In this document: in pieces, positions 33,852 through 42,272 of the stretch
Layout: each line of letters opens with the position of its first letter
How positions within the stretch are numbered: position 1 is the first letter of the stretch
NCBI RefSeq assembly: GCF_000194155.1
Contig: NZ_GL877879.1
Span: 1,304,020 to 1,358,741, forward strand
DNA from: Saccharopolyspora spinosa NRRL 18395
GTDB taxonomy: Bacteria > Actinomycetota > Actinomycetes > Mycobacteriales > Pseudonocardiaceae
DNA: 54,722 nt
Direction of reading: 5' to 3'
The notes under the pieces: model-generated
Seen by the model: only the letters and a program-made list of their open reading frames with translations
What the model was told of the DNA's origin: nothing
Database searches by the model: none
Program-made: the position numbers and the translations under genes

Positions 33852-35596
33852 CTTCAAGCGACGAACTGGCGGCGGCCGCGGACGAGCTGTTCGGCAGCAT
33901 CTACGCGGACGACCTGCACGCGCTGGTCCACAAGCTCGGATCGCTGGGGGCGCTGCGGGACGTCGTCGTCGAGCGGGCGGGGAAAGTGGTTGCCAAGCTG
34001 GCGAAAGCCGAGGCGCCGGTCAAGCCGGACGAGTGCGGCGTACTCGTCGCGGCGTGCCTGACGTGGGGTCGCTGGCATTCCGGTGTGCAGCGCAACACCG
34101 GCAACGCCGCGGCGAAATTCGGTCGCTACCGCCGGTTCCCCGGTCTCCCGCTCGACGTCCTGGTCCGGGTCGGCCGGGTCGACTCCGACGATGACGACCG
34201 CACCATCGCCCTGCTGGCCCGCACCGTGCGCATCCGGCGACTGGTGACCGGGGCCCGCCCGGTCGGCGAGCCGGAGTTGCTGCTCAACGTGGTGGTACCG
34301 GCGATCGTCGAGGCGCTCGTGGAAATCCCCGGGCAACCGGCGGTTTCCGACGCCGACGCGGCTGACGTCGTCCTCGACGTGCTGGAGCGCGGCGCCCGGC
34401 TCACGGCCGAGTACCGGGCGGCCGGGCTGTCCACCCCGAGCGCGGCCAATCCGCTCCCGGTCACCGGCAACGCCGACTTCCTGGTCCGGCTCGCCGCCTA
34501 CCGCGTCGCCATCGCGGAGCGCCGTGGCCTGGCCGGGGACGATCCGCTCGACGAGCTGGCGAAGTCCGTGCCCGAGCTCGCGGGCATCCTGAACAGGGCG
34601 ATGACGCGCCCGGCCGGTTCCTGGATGCGGCGCGGTCCCGACGAATCCGATGTGGCGGTGGCAATCGACCAGTTCGCGGTCCACCTCGGGAGCGCCGCGC
34701 CCGGGGGCGGCGCGGCGGGCAAGCGCGTCAACGCCGTGCACCGCGTGCTGAACCACCGGCTCCACCTCGATGAACGCCCGGACCAGTTGCCGGTCGACGA
34801 CCTCGACCAGAAGCCGTCATCCGGCGCACCGGACCACGGCGAGCGGCTCTCCGACGTCGAGCAGCTGGCCGGCTGGTTCGTCGCGAAGCTCTTCGCGGAC
34901 GCGGATTCCGCCGCGCGGAACCCGCTGCTGACATGGCTGCGCAGCAAGCCCGGCGAATACCCGAAGACCAAGGACTTGCCGGTGCTGGTGCGCAGGCTGC
35001 GGGTGGCCACCGATCGGCTCGGCCGCCTGGCGCAGGCCGACGAGCTCGCGACCGCCCGGCCACCTCGACCGGCGGGAATCACCCGGGGCCAGTTCGAGGA
35101 CCTGATCGCGGAGCTGGCCGCGGCCGCCGACCCGTCCGCCGTCGAGGGGTGCACGCTGGTCGGCGTCCACCACTTCACCCTGAACGCACTGAGTCCACTG
35201 TGGTCAGATCGGGCACCCGCCGTCAAAGCCCTCACCCGCTACCTGGTGGCGGAACTGACGCCGGCGGCCAGGAAGGACAGCACCGACGGCGCGGCCAAGG
35301 TCCTCGTCAAGGCCAAGCTCATCGCCCGGCACGGGACGCGGGCACCGATGCAGTTCGTGGAGCGATCCGCGAGGCCCCTGCGCGAACCGTGCTGCCCGGA
35401 AGCGGACCGGTCGGCCCAGGCCACGCCCCGGGAACCCGTTGCGGCGGACGAAATCTGCCCGCACCGGCAGTGGGGCGAGACCGGCTTGGTGGACAACTAC
35501 CGTTCGCTGGGCGACGCCGCAGGCATCGCGCCGGACGCGGCACGCCGACAGCTGGAGCGGTACAAGGGCCCCTGGCCCGAGCTGCTGCACCAGTAA
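33848..35596 (+). CDS. Hypothetical helical protein, 582 aa, divergent operon gene 2
   Basis: A soluble, Ala/Leu/Arg-rich helical protein. The N-terminal half ('LHALVHKLGSLGALRDVVVERAG') looks like packed helical repeats. The C-terminus has a cluster of Cys/His ('EPCCPEAD', 'EICPHRQW') and ends in a short helix-turn-helix-like segment ('YRSLGDAAGIAPDAARRQLERY'), which might bind nucleic acid or protein. No family recognised. It is coupled to the 263-aa gene by a 4-bp overlap. The gene ends 21 bp from the convergent 670-aa gene with no obvious terminator between. Confidence 0.7.
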   Translation: MTSSDELAAAADELFGSIYADDLHALVHKLGSLGALRDVVVERAGKVVAKLAKAEAPVKPDECGVLVAACLTWGRWHSGVQRNTGNAAAKFGRYRRFPGLPLDVLVRVGRVDSDDDDRTIALLARTVRIRRLVTGARPVGEPELLLNVVVPAIVEALVEIPGQPAVSDADAADVVLDVLERGARLTAEYRAAGLSTPSAANPLPVTGNADFLVRLAAYRVAIAERRGLAGDDPLDELAKSVPELAGILNRAMTRPAGSWMRRGPDESDVAVAIDQFAVHLGSAAPGGGAAGKRVNAVHRVLNHRLHLDERPDQLPVDDLDQKPSSGAPDHGERLSDVEQLAGWFVAKLFADADSAARNPLLTWLRSKPGEYPKTKDLPVLVRRLRVATDRLGRLAQADELATARPPRPAGITRGQFEDLIAELAAAADPSAVEGCTLVGVHHFTLNALSPLWSDRAPAVKALTRYLVAELTPAARKDSTDGAAKVLVKAKLIARHGTRAPMQFVERSARPLREPCCPEADRSAQATPREPVAADEICPHRQWGETGLVDNYRSLGDAAGIAPDAARRQLERYKGPWPELLHQ

Positions 35597-35617
35597 TCCA
35601 TTGCCGGGCAACAGCTT

Positions 35618-37630
35618 TTAGGTCCAGATCGCGTCGAGGCGGCGGCGGAGGTCGGCCATCAGGTGGTAGTGGCTGTAGCTGGCCTCGCTGCCGCCGGTGA
35701 CCCGCCGCACCCAGTCCTCGGCCACCGCCAGCACCCGCCGCACCCAGTCCTCGGCCACCGCCAGCAACCGCTCGGACCGCTCGACCTCGTCTGGTCCCGC
35801 CACCCCGGCGTCGACGGCCGCAAGCAGTGCGGGCACGGCGAGCAAGCAGAAGTGCGCCGCCGGTTCGGTCGGCCGGGCCAGCAGCGCGGCGGTCTCCCGG
35901 TCGTCGAGCGCCTGGCAGATCCAGCCGTGCCCGCACTCCGCCCAGCGGGCGGCCTGCGCCGGCTGCCCGGCTTCGGCGGCGAGCCTGCTCAACGTCGTCG
36001 TCGCCCGGGTCGCCACCTGCAACGACTGGCGCAGCGGCAGGAAGCTTTGCGTCCGCTTCCAGTACAGCTCGCGGGCGGGGATGACGGTGTTGGCGAAGAG
36101 CTCGACGGCGGCGAGCAGGTCGGACTCGTCGTCCGGGTGGGAGGCCAGGTACGACGCGTAGTTGTGCAGGTGGTGCCCGACGGCCAGCCGCGAATCCGGG
36201 TCGGTCGGCCAGTCCGGGGTGATCTGCAGGATGCGCTGGTAGGCGTCCCAGGTGCGGCGCAGCCAGTCGTCCAGTTCCGCGGGCGGCGGCAACTTGGCTT
36301 CCGGATCGGCGGCGTTGGTCCGGCGCACGATGTTGATCTCGACGTTGGCCGATGAGACCGCTTCGGCGGCGGCGCCCCGGTCCACGACGCCTTCCTCGGC
36401 AAGCTCGATGCACCGCTCGACCTGCGCCATCAGCTCCTCGACCGCTCCGGCCAGGTCGTTGCGGCGATCATGGCGCAGCGTGTGCACGGTCATGTCGGCC
36501 GCGCGGCACCGCGCGAGAACCGTCAACGGATCGCCGTCTCCCAGGCACTCCCTCGCGACCGTCGCCACCTCCGCGAGCAGCGGCACGATCGCGCCCCTGG
36601 TCTGCTCGCGCCCCTCGGCGTCGAACTGCACCTGCCGCAGCACAGTGAGCAGACCGATCAGCACCGCCCGCCGCGCGAGCACCGGAAGCTCGCCCAGCTC
36701 GGACGCTTTCGGGATGCGCGGCAGCACTCCCGTTGGGGACGAGTCCCGGTCGAGCAGGTGCGCCACCTGCTCGACGTAGCGGTCGACCTGTTCGGTGGGC
36801 GGGACGAGCGCCTCCACGACGAGCTGGCCGGGGCGGCGCTCGCTGAGCCAGAGGTGGCTGGAACTCCGCTGGGTTCCGATCGCCATCAGCTCGCGCAGGA
36901 ACCGGTCCACCACCTCGCCCGGCACATCCGATCCGAGCAGCCGGACCGTGTGGTCGGCCAGTTGGAGGTCGCGGGGCCGCGACGAGGTGCCCGCGCCGCC
37001 GTCGGCGTGCGGCCCGCCCACTTCGCAACGCGTCAGCGGCAGCTCGGCGGACGCCCCGGCGAGCGGCAGGTACCAGTCGACGAGCAGCTCGCGCTGGATG
37101 GTTCGGGCCCGGATCGCCGCGGCAACCAGGGCAGGTTGCGTCCGGAAGGCCTCGAGGACCAGCGCGGCCCACGCGGCGAGGCGCGACCGGACCGGCAGCT
37201 CCGACCCGTCGGCCGCGACGAACAGCCCCATCGCGGACTCAACGGCGTTGACGACCGGGACCAGCAGCCGGTTCGTCGCGGTCAGCACGACCGCCGCCTT
37301 CGTGTCGGGTCCGAACCGGTTGAGCGTGGCGTTCGGGATCTCGTTCGGCAGGGATCCACCCGGGCCGGTAACCGCGATGCGGTCGACGATTGCCCACGTG
37401 TCGGGGTCCGCGACCGGTGCTTTGGCCCGGCCACGGGTCCGCAGCGGTGCCCCGCGCGCGATCTCCGACAAGGTGATCTTGTTGTAGTCGGAGACCCAGG
37501 TCTGCGGGCCGAACGGGCCGCGTTCCCACGGCACGCCGAACAGTGGCCCGAGCTTCCGCGCGAGTCTCGCCGGGACTATCTCGGACCTGGCCTCCGGGAT
37601 ATCCGGCACCTCGGCGGGCAGCAGGCCCAT
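35618..37630 (-). CDS. Hypothetical helical-repeat protein, 670 aa
   Basis: A soluble protein made of helical, TPR-like segments in its C-terminal two thirds ('HHLHNYASYLASHPDD', 'RWAECGHGWICQALDD'). It starts 'MGLLPAEVPDIPEARSEIV', with GAGGAGGGTGA directly before the ATG. Near the C-terminus the 11-residue unit LAVAEDWVRRV occurs twice in a row, from an exact 33-bp DNA duplication, so the gene has recently gained a repeat. No family recognised. It is convergent with the 582-aa gene and divergent from the 329-aa gene. It is probably an accessory part of the neighbouring system, by position only. Confidence 0.7.
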   Translation of the reverse strand: MGLLPAEVPDIPEARSEIVPARLARKLGPLFGVPWERGPFGPQTWVSDYNKITLSEIARGAPLRTRGRAKAPVADPDTWAIVDRIAVTGPGGSLPNEIPNATLNRFGPDTKAAVVLTATNRLLVPVVNAVESAMGLFVAADGSELPVRSRLAAWAALVLEAFRTQPALVAAAIRARTIQRELLVDWYLPLAGASAELPLTRCEVGGPHADGGAGTSSRPRDLQLADHTVRLLGSDVPGEVVDRFLRELMAIGTQRSSSHLWLSERRPGQLVVEALVPPTEQVDRYVEQVAHLLDRDSSPTGVLPRIPKASELGELPVLARRAVLIGLLTVLRQVQFDAEGREQTRGAIVPLLAEVATVARECLGDGDPLTVLARCRAADMTVHTLRHDRRNDLAGAVEELMAQVERCIELAEEGVVDRGAAAEAVSSANVEINIVRRTNAADPEAKLPPPAELDDWLRRTWDAYQRILQITPDWPTDPDSRLAVGHHLHNYASYLASHPDDESDLLAAVELFANTVIPARELYWKRTQSFLPLRQSLQVATRATTTLSRLAAEAGQPAQAARWAECGHGWICQALDDRETAALLARPTEPAAHFCLLAVPALLAAVDAGVAGPDEVERSERLLAVAEDWVRRVLAVAEDWVRRVTGGSEASYSHYHLMADLRRRLDAIWT
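35700..35765. repeat. 33-bp in-frame tandem duplication in the 670-aa gene
   Basis: The 33-bp unit beginning ACCCGCCGCACCCAGTCC occurs twice without change, encoding LAVAEDWVRRV twice near the C-terminus. The identity of the two copies points to a recent slip. Confidence 0.9.
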
Positions 37631-37692
37631 TCACCCTCCTCGACTCCATTCGACCGGCACATCGTAGGTTCGCGATTTTATCGAAAAAAACC

Positions 37693-37731
37693 GTGACGAG
37701 CATTTTTGTGCTCTCGTAAAATTTCGTGCTA
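37693..37731 (+). promoter_or_regulatory. Leaderless-type promoter of the 329-aa gene
   Basis: A -35-like GTGACG (37693-37698), an 18-bp spacer and a -10-like TAAAAT (37717-37722) place the expected transcript start at or next to the ATG at 37731. No Shine-Dalgarno exists there. The 100-bp intergenic region is strikingly AT-rich for this genome and also contains ATCGAAAAAAA and GAGCATTTTTGTGCTC-like symmetric stretches. Confidence 0.55.
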
Positions 37732-38720
37732 TGACGACAGTGCTTCCAGGCCTTCGCCCCACCGGCGACCGGTCGCAGCAGGCGGTCGGCGTGCCCGAGC
37801 TGCTCGACGTGATCTGGCACGAGACGCGTGCGAGCCGCGCGGCGATCCACCGGGCCCTGCCCGACACCCGCTGCGACCTGCGGATCAGCACTTCCAGCCG
37901 GAACCGGCAGCGCAACGACACGGTCCTGCTCGACGGCGACTGCGTCTGCCGCGACTTCCTCGTCGACATGCTCGTGGAGTGCCACCGGCACCTGGCCGAC
38001 CGGGCTGGCGAGCTCGTGAACCCGCTGGGCGCCGCGCGCGTGCACCTGCGCAAGAAGGCGGCCCACGACTGGATCCGGCGGCGGCGGACCGAGGTCGGCG
38101 CGCAAGCCCGGGTCGACCGCATCCGGGAATCCGCGATGGCCCTCGGCCTACCCGACGAGTTCCACCGCGCCCTGCTGGAGTACCTCGCGGACGAGGCGGG
38201 CGTGATGGCCCCGCTGGATAGCCAGGAAGCACTGCTGCGCCGGCTCGCCACCCGCTGCGCCGCGGAGTTCGGCGGCGCAGCGGAGCACTACCGCGCACAA
38301 GTCGCGGCCGGTGTCGCTCTCGTCGAGCGGCACTGCCGATCCGGCACCCGCGTCAACGCGGGCACCCCGGCGGAACCGGAGAAGGTGACCTGGTGGGAGC
38401 GCTACATCGAGCGGCCGATGGGCCGCAGGCCGCGGCGCACCGACAAGCCGATCGCCACCCCGGAGTGCGGCGACGCGGCGAACCTGCCCGCGCACGACCC
38501 CGAGCAAGTCGCCGACGATTCCGCGGAATTCGACGCGCGGGTCGTCGCCGTCTTGGTCGCCGCCCTCCGGCGCCAACCCGTCGCCCCCGACGCGGCCCTC
38601 CGCGCCGGGCTCGCCGACCTGGTCGCGCAGGGCCTGATCCCGCAGTGGTGCGCCGTCGAGCTGTGCGAGGACTGCAACCGCTTCGCCGTGGCAGCGAAGG
38701 AGTTGTCCGCGCTGGCCTGA
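37731..38720 (+). CDS. Hypothetical protein, 329 aa, sigma-factor-like flavour
   Basis: A soluble, helical protein. Residues about 70-130 ('CRDFLVDMLVECHRHL', 'ARVHLRKKAAHDWIRRRRTEVG') resemble the helical region 2 of sigma-70-like proteins with its 'N-x-x-x-D-W/L-RRR' pattern, but no clear region 4 is seen. The C-terminus contains a Cys-rich motif ('PQWCAVELCEDCNRF'). It could be a regulator of the adjacent operons; this is a weak inference. The transcript appears leaderless. The 670-aa gene is divergent, 100 bp away. Confidence 0.6.
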   Translation: MTTVLPGLRPTGDRSQQAVGVPELLDVIWHETRASRAAIHRALPDTRCDLRISTSSRNRQRNDTVLLDGDCVCRDFLVDMLVECHRHLADRAGELVNPLGAARVHLRKKAAHDWIRRRRTEVGAQARVDRIRESAMALGLPDEFHRALLEYLADEAGVMAPLDSQEALLRRLATRCAAEFGGAAEHYRAQVAAGVALVERHCRSGTRVNAGTPAEPEKVTWWERYIERPMGRRPRRTDKPIATPECGDAANLPAHDPEQVADDSAEFDARVVAVLVAALRRQPVAPDAALRAGLADLVAQGLIPQWCAVELCEDCNRFAVAAKELSALA

Positions 38721-38794
38721 CGCTTCGCCGTTTCCGTGAACGCACTCGGACAGCGTCGGCCAGTCCCGGCGCTGCACACGGAAAAGGGGCGAAG

Positions 38795-39052
38795 ATGCAC
38801 CGACACGACCGAAGCCACGACGAGCGGGTGCCCGGGAGGCGGAACGTGGCGGTCGCCCTGACGTTCACCGGGAACATCGGCACGATCTCCGCGTTGCTCA
38901 GCGCCGTCGCGAACACGCCGCTGCTGGTGCAGGTGTTACCGGTGCTGGTGTTCGCGGTGATCGCGGGATTCCTCGCGTGCGGGGCGGGACGCGCGCGGAA
39001 CCGCTGCCCCGAATGCCACCCGCGCAGCAGAGATGAGCTGACCGATGAATGA
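38795..39052 (+). CDS. Small two-helix membrane protein, hypothetical
   Basis: An 85-aa protein with a hydrophilic basic start, two membrane helices (about 20-38 and 42-63) and a tail with CGAGRARNRCPEC, a possible metal or thiol site. AGGGGCGAAG precedes the ATG at 38795. It lies 74 bp after the 329-aa gene on the same strand and before a terminator, so it may be the last gene of that unit. No family recognised. Confidence 0.6.
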   Translation: MHRHDRSHDERVPGRRNVAVALTFTGNIGTISALLSAVANTPLLVQVLPVLVFAVIAGFLACGAGRARNRCPECHPRSRDELTDE

Positions 39053-39086
39053 CCGACCGGGGAAACGTTGCCCGGCAACATGTTTC

Positions 39087-39119
39087 GGGCCAGGTCGGCC
39101 GCGACAGCCGACCTGGCCC
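39087..39119. terminator. Bidirectional terminator
   Basis: GGGCCAGGTCGGC / GCCGACCTGGCCC is a perfect 13-bp stem with a 7-nt loop between convergent genes. Confidence 0.85.
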
Positions 39120-39146
39120 TACGTTCCCGGGGCGGCGCCCGGATCG

Positions 39147-40244
39147 TCAGCTGCCGGCGAGGAGGCGGGCCAGCTCGATGTTGAACGCCGCCTCGGTCGG
39201 GGTGCGGCGACCGTGCCCGCAGGCCGCTGCGACTCCGACGACCCGTTGTCCGAGCGCGGTTTCGGCGAACGACAGCGCTTTCGCCGACAGCTCGGGTTGC
39301 CGCTCGTCGACGCATCCGGCGATCACGCCGATGCCGCGCGCGAGCCCGTGGAGCGGGGCGTAGGCGGCGGCATCCACCAGCGGTGGTTGATCACCGTGGG
39401 CCATCGGGATGTGGACGGTCGGCATCCGGCGGCCGTAGGTGCGCAGGTGCGCCGCCAATGCGTTGGCCACCAGCACCGCCGGACCGAGATCTTCCGGGCC
39501 GAACAGGGAAACGTGCCCCAGGTCGCCGTAGCAGAGGTGCAGCGTCCACCGCGCGCTGCGCGGTGCCGAAACGATCACCCGCGCGAGCTGGTGCGCCAGC
39601 AGGTGCGCGATCGCCGACCTCGCCGGCCGGGGCGCGCGGTGCAGCAGGTAGAGAACCACCGGGGACTCCAGTTGGAGCACCACTTCGCCCGGCCCGTGGC
39701 GGTGCGCGATCTCGGCCACCTCGGTGGCGATCATCCGCTCGAACACCGGGAAGTGCCGCAAGACCCGCGGCGGGTCGCCCAGCGTGAACATCGCGAGGTC
39801 CAACGGCGACGGCACGCTGGCCTGCACCGGCGGAAGCGCCGCGGGCCCGCCCAGCTCGCGCCAGGTGGTGACCGCCCGGTAGACCTCCTCCGGTCGGCCC
39901 AGCGAGACGTCCTCGATCGTGAGCCGATGCCCCTGGCGCACCCGGTAGACCGGTATGTCGGCGTAGTCGGCGCACTCGCCGTCCCGCACCACCTCGAACG
40001 CGGGCACCTGCGCCCGGGAGCGCAGGTATTCGATGATCCAGGACGGATCGTCGTCGCACGGCACCGCGCTCAACCGGGCGCCGCCGGAGCGATCGAGCAC
40101 CCACTGCATCCTGGTCCGCTGATCGGGGGCGAGGTCTTTGGGCAGCGAGCCCACCAGGTGCACGACGCGCGAGGTGGCGGTCCGCTGGCCGACCGCGGTA
40201 CGGGCCGCGGGTATCGATGATCCGAGATCGAGTTGCGAAGTCAT
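39147..40244 (-). CDS. MetE-like (UROD/MetE superfamily) zinc protein
   Basis: A 365-aa protein with the fold signature of the cobalamin-independent methionine synthase C-terminal domain. The Zn-ligand pattern HxC is seen in 'WTLHLCYGDLGH', and the last Cys in 'AAACGHGRRTP', which matches the Cys-Gly...Arg motif of MetE. The N-terminal MetE half is absent; the length fits the single-domain methyltransferases of this superfamily. The methyl donor and acceptor are not known. The ATG at 40244 has a GGAG site. The frame is open upstream to 40505 but the extra sequence is not family-like. Confidence 0.72.
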   Translation of the reverse strand: MTSQLDLGSSIPAARTAVGQRTATSRVVHLVGSLPKDLAPDQRTRMQWVLDRSGGARLSAVPCDDDPSWIIEYLRSRAQVPAFEVVRDGECADYADIPVYRVRQGHRLTIEDVSLGRPEEVYRAVTTWRELGGPAALPPVQASVPSPLDLAMFTLGDPPRVLRHFPVFERMIATEVAEIAHRHGPGEVVLQLESPVVLYLLHRAPRPARSAIAHLLAHQLARVIVSAPRSARWTLHLCYGDLGHVSLFGPEDLGPAVLVANALAAHLRTYGRRMPTVHIPMAHGDQPPLVDAAAYAPLHGLARGIGVIAGCVDERQPELSAKALSFAETALGQRVVGVAAACGHGRRTPTEAAFNIELARLLAGS

Positions 40245-40652
40245 CAGGGATCTCCGTTCGTTCTGCGCGGCGAGCGGCCGGCTCGGGATGTTGATCGATC
40301 TGGCCGTTGCGGATTTGACGTGCCATCCGGCTCGGCACCGGGGCCCCGAGATCGACGAGGAAACGCCCGCGGAGTCGCGGGCCGGGACGATTCCGATCAT
40401 CGCACCGCCGCAGTCCGGATGTCCGACGCCGCCGGGAGAACGGGAGGCAAACCATCCGGTCCGGTGACGCATGTTCAGCATCGGGGCACGCCCGCAGTGG
40501 ATCAAGCCCCAGAACGTGAAAATCTCAATACCTGGTGGAGATCTCGGCGCGGTCGGCAGCCTGCTCCGCCGGACCTGATTACCGACCCGTCAACCTCTAC
40601 AGTGGACGCGAGATCCGGCACGGACCTCACCCGGACCGAAGGGCGGCTGGTC
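40245..40652. other. 408-bp divergent intergenic region
   Basis: It separates the MetE-like gene (minus) from the NAD kinase (plus). No gene or strong repeat is recognised; it should hold both promoters. Confidence 0.45.
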
Positions 40653-41534
40653 ATGGGATTGATCAAGGCGGTCGGGCTGGTGCTGCACCCCGGGCGGCAC
40701 CGCCCCGACGTGATCGAGACGGTCGTGGACTGGGCGCGGGCCAGGGGCATCGAGGTACTAGGCGCGCCGCCGGAGATCGCCGCCTACGCCCAGTCGATCA
40801 CCGCACTCGCGCCCGCGCAGCTGGCCCGCCGCGCCAACCTCCTCGTCAGCCTCGGCGGTGACGGCACCATGCTGCGGGCGCTGCGGCTCGGCTGCGAGCA
40901 CCAGACCCCGGTCCTCGGGGTGAACCTCGGGCGGCTGGGATTCCTGGCCGAGATCGACGTTCCCGAGCTGGACCGGGCGCTGTGCGCCATCGACGAGGAC
41001 GGCTTCACGGTCGAGACGCGCTCCGGGCTGCACATCACCACCGCCGACCATGAGGTGGTCGCGTTCAACGACATAGTCTTGGTGCGGGTGCCCGGCCAGG
41101 GCATGGCCGAGGTCGAGGTGCAGGTCGAGGGGCACCCGTTCGTCAGCTACGCGGCGGACGCCGTCGTCGTCGCGACCCCCACCGGGTCCACCGCCTACAG
41201 CTTCTCTGCGGGCGGCCCGATCATCTCCCCCAGGGTCGAGGGGCTGCTGGTCACGCCGGTGGCACCGCACTCGGTCTTCAACCGCGCGATCTTCCTTTCC
41301 CACGGGGAGAGGCTTGCGCTGCGGATCCTGCCCGCGAGCAGCGAGCTCGGCGTGGAGGTCGACGGCCAGCTCGTCGCGCACCGATCGGCCGGGACCGTTC
41401 TCGACATCACGGTCGAGCCCGCCGCCGCCCGGGTCGTGCGGCTCGGCCGGACCACCTTCTACCAACGCGTCCAGCGCAAGCTCCACCTCACCGGGTCCGC
41501 CGCCGCGGTCGACGGCGAATCCGGCGGCGCGTAG
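40653..41534 (+). CDS. nadK: NAD kinase
   Basis: A 293-aa ATP/polyphosphate-dependent NAD kinase that makes NADP from NAD. The GGDGTML motif (catalytic Asp), 'GVNLGRLGFLAEID', 'FNDIVLVR' and the nicotinamide-binding 'TPTGSTAYSFSAGGPI' are all in place. Length is typical for actinobacteria. The ATG at 40653 sits before 'GLIKAVGLVLHPGR'. The usual neighbours of nadK (tlyA, recN) are absent, so it may be a second copy in this genome. A strong terminator follows. Confidence 0.95.
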   Translation: MGLIKAVGLVLHPGRHRPDVIETVVDWARARGIEVLGAPPEIAAYAQSITALAPAQLARRANLLVSLGGDGTMLRALRLGCEHQTPVLGVNLGRLGFLAEIDVPELDRALCAIDEDGFTVETRSGLHITTADHEVVAFNDIVLVRVPGQGMAEVEVQVEGHPFVSYAADAVVVATPTGSTAYSFSAGGPIISPRVEGLLVTPVAPHSVFNRAIFLSHGERLALRILPASSELGVEVDGQLVAHRSAGTVLDITVEPAAARVVRLGRTTFYQRVQRKLHLTGSAAAVDGESGGA

Positions 41535-41572
41535 CGCAATTGCCGCCCGCTGACACCGCTCCTGCCGCAGGC

Positions 41573-41605
41573 CCGGGTGCTGGTGCGGCATTGCCCAGCA
41601 CCCGG
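41573..41605. terminator. Bidirectional terminator after nadK
   Basis: CCGGGTGCTGG / CCAGCACCCGG is a perfect 11-bp stem with an 11-nt loop, between nadK and the convergent DUF6194 gene. Confidence 0.8.
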
Positions 41606-41613
41606 ACCGCCGG

Positions 41614-42081
41614 TCAGGACTCGGCCTTCCGGGCCTGCTGGTTCTCGTGCTTGCGGACCGCGAAGTCGTAGGCGTCGTCGAGCATTCCCCGAACCGCGTC
41701 GGTGGTTTCCGGGCCCGGGTTCACCACGCACACCCAGTGCTGGGAGGCGTAGTGCGGGTGGGGCACCACCTGGTCCCGCACCGAGTAGTCGAAGCCCGTG
41801 TCGAGCACGCCTCGCCCGTCCCGGCGCGTGGGCGCGGCACCGAACCGCTCGGTGTAGGCGCTCTTGGTCAACCCGATGTTGATCCGGTAGGCCCCCTGAC
41901 GGCTCAGATCAGAGACCGAGTCGTAGTTGTCGCCGGTCACGATCGTCGCGAACGGGAACCAGCGGTCGTCGGGGAGATCCCCGTCCGGGTCGTAGCTGAA
42001 GAACTTGTCCCCGGAGTTCTCGACGGCTCGGACCCCGTCGAAGTTCTCCTCGATGTAGCGCGTCATGGCGGTGGCGTCCAC
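41614..42081 (-). CDS. DUF6194-like protein
   Basis: A 155-aa soluble protein. The core 'WFPFATIVTGDNYDSVSDLSRQGAYRINIGL' and 'VPHPHYASQHWVCVVNPGPET' match the actinobacterial DUF6194 family, of unknown function. The GTG at 42081 has GAGGAGG 7 bases upstream, better than the internal ATG five codons later. It is monocistronic, divergent from the sugar kinase and convergent with nadK. Confidence 0.8.
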   Translation of the reverse strand: MDATAMTRYIEENFDGVRAVENSGDKFFSYDPDGDLPDDRWFPFATIVTGDNYDSVSDLSRQGAYRINIGLTKSAYTERFGAAPTRRDGRGVLDTGFDYSVRDQVVPHPHYASQHWVCVVNPGPETTDAVRGMLDDAYDFAVRKHENQQARKAES

Positions 42082-42272
42082 CAGGTGACCTCCTCGAACC
42101 TTCCTGGCATCGGTCCTTGAAGTTTCTCATTGAACTACCCTTTGAGGATTTTCTGAGATAATGCCTTCGAATTGCCCGATCGCTGGTCGGCAACCCTCAA
42201 ATCGCGTTTTGTCCGCGCCGAACGGTGAACGCCGGTTTCCGGGCGCGCGGCAGCTCCTGGTACTTCTTGCTC

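Noticed and set aside
40653..41534. NAD kinase as part of an NAD-depletion defence system
   Set aside because: No Sir2, TIR or other NADase is nearby; the gene is flanked by its own terminator.
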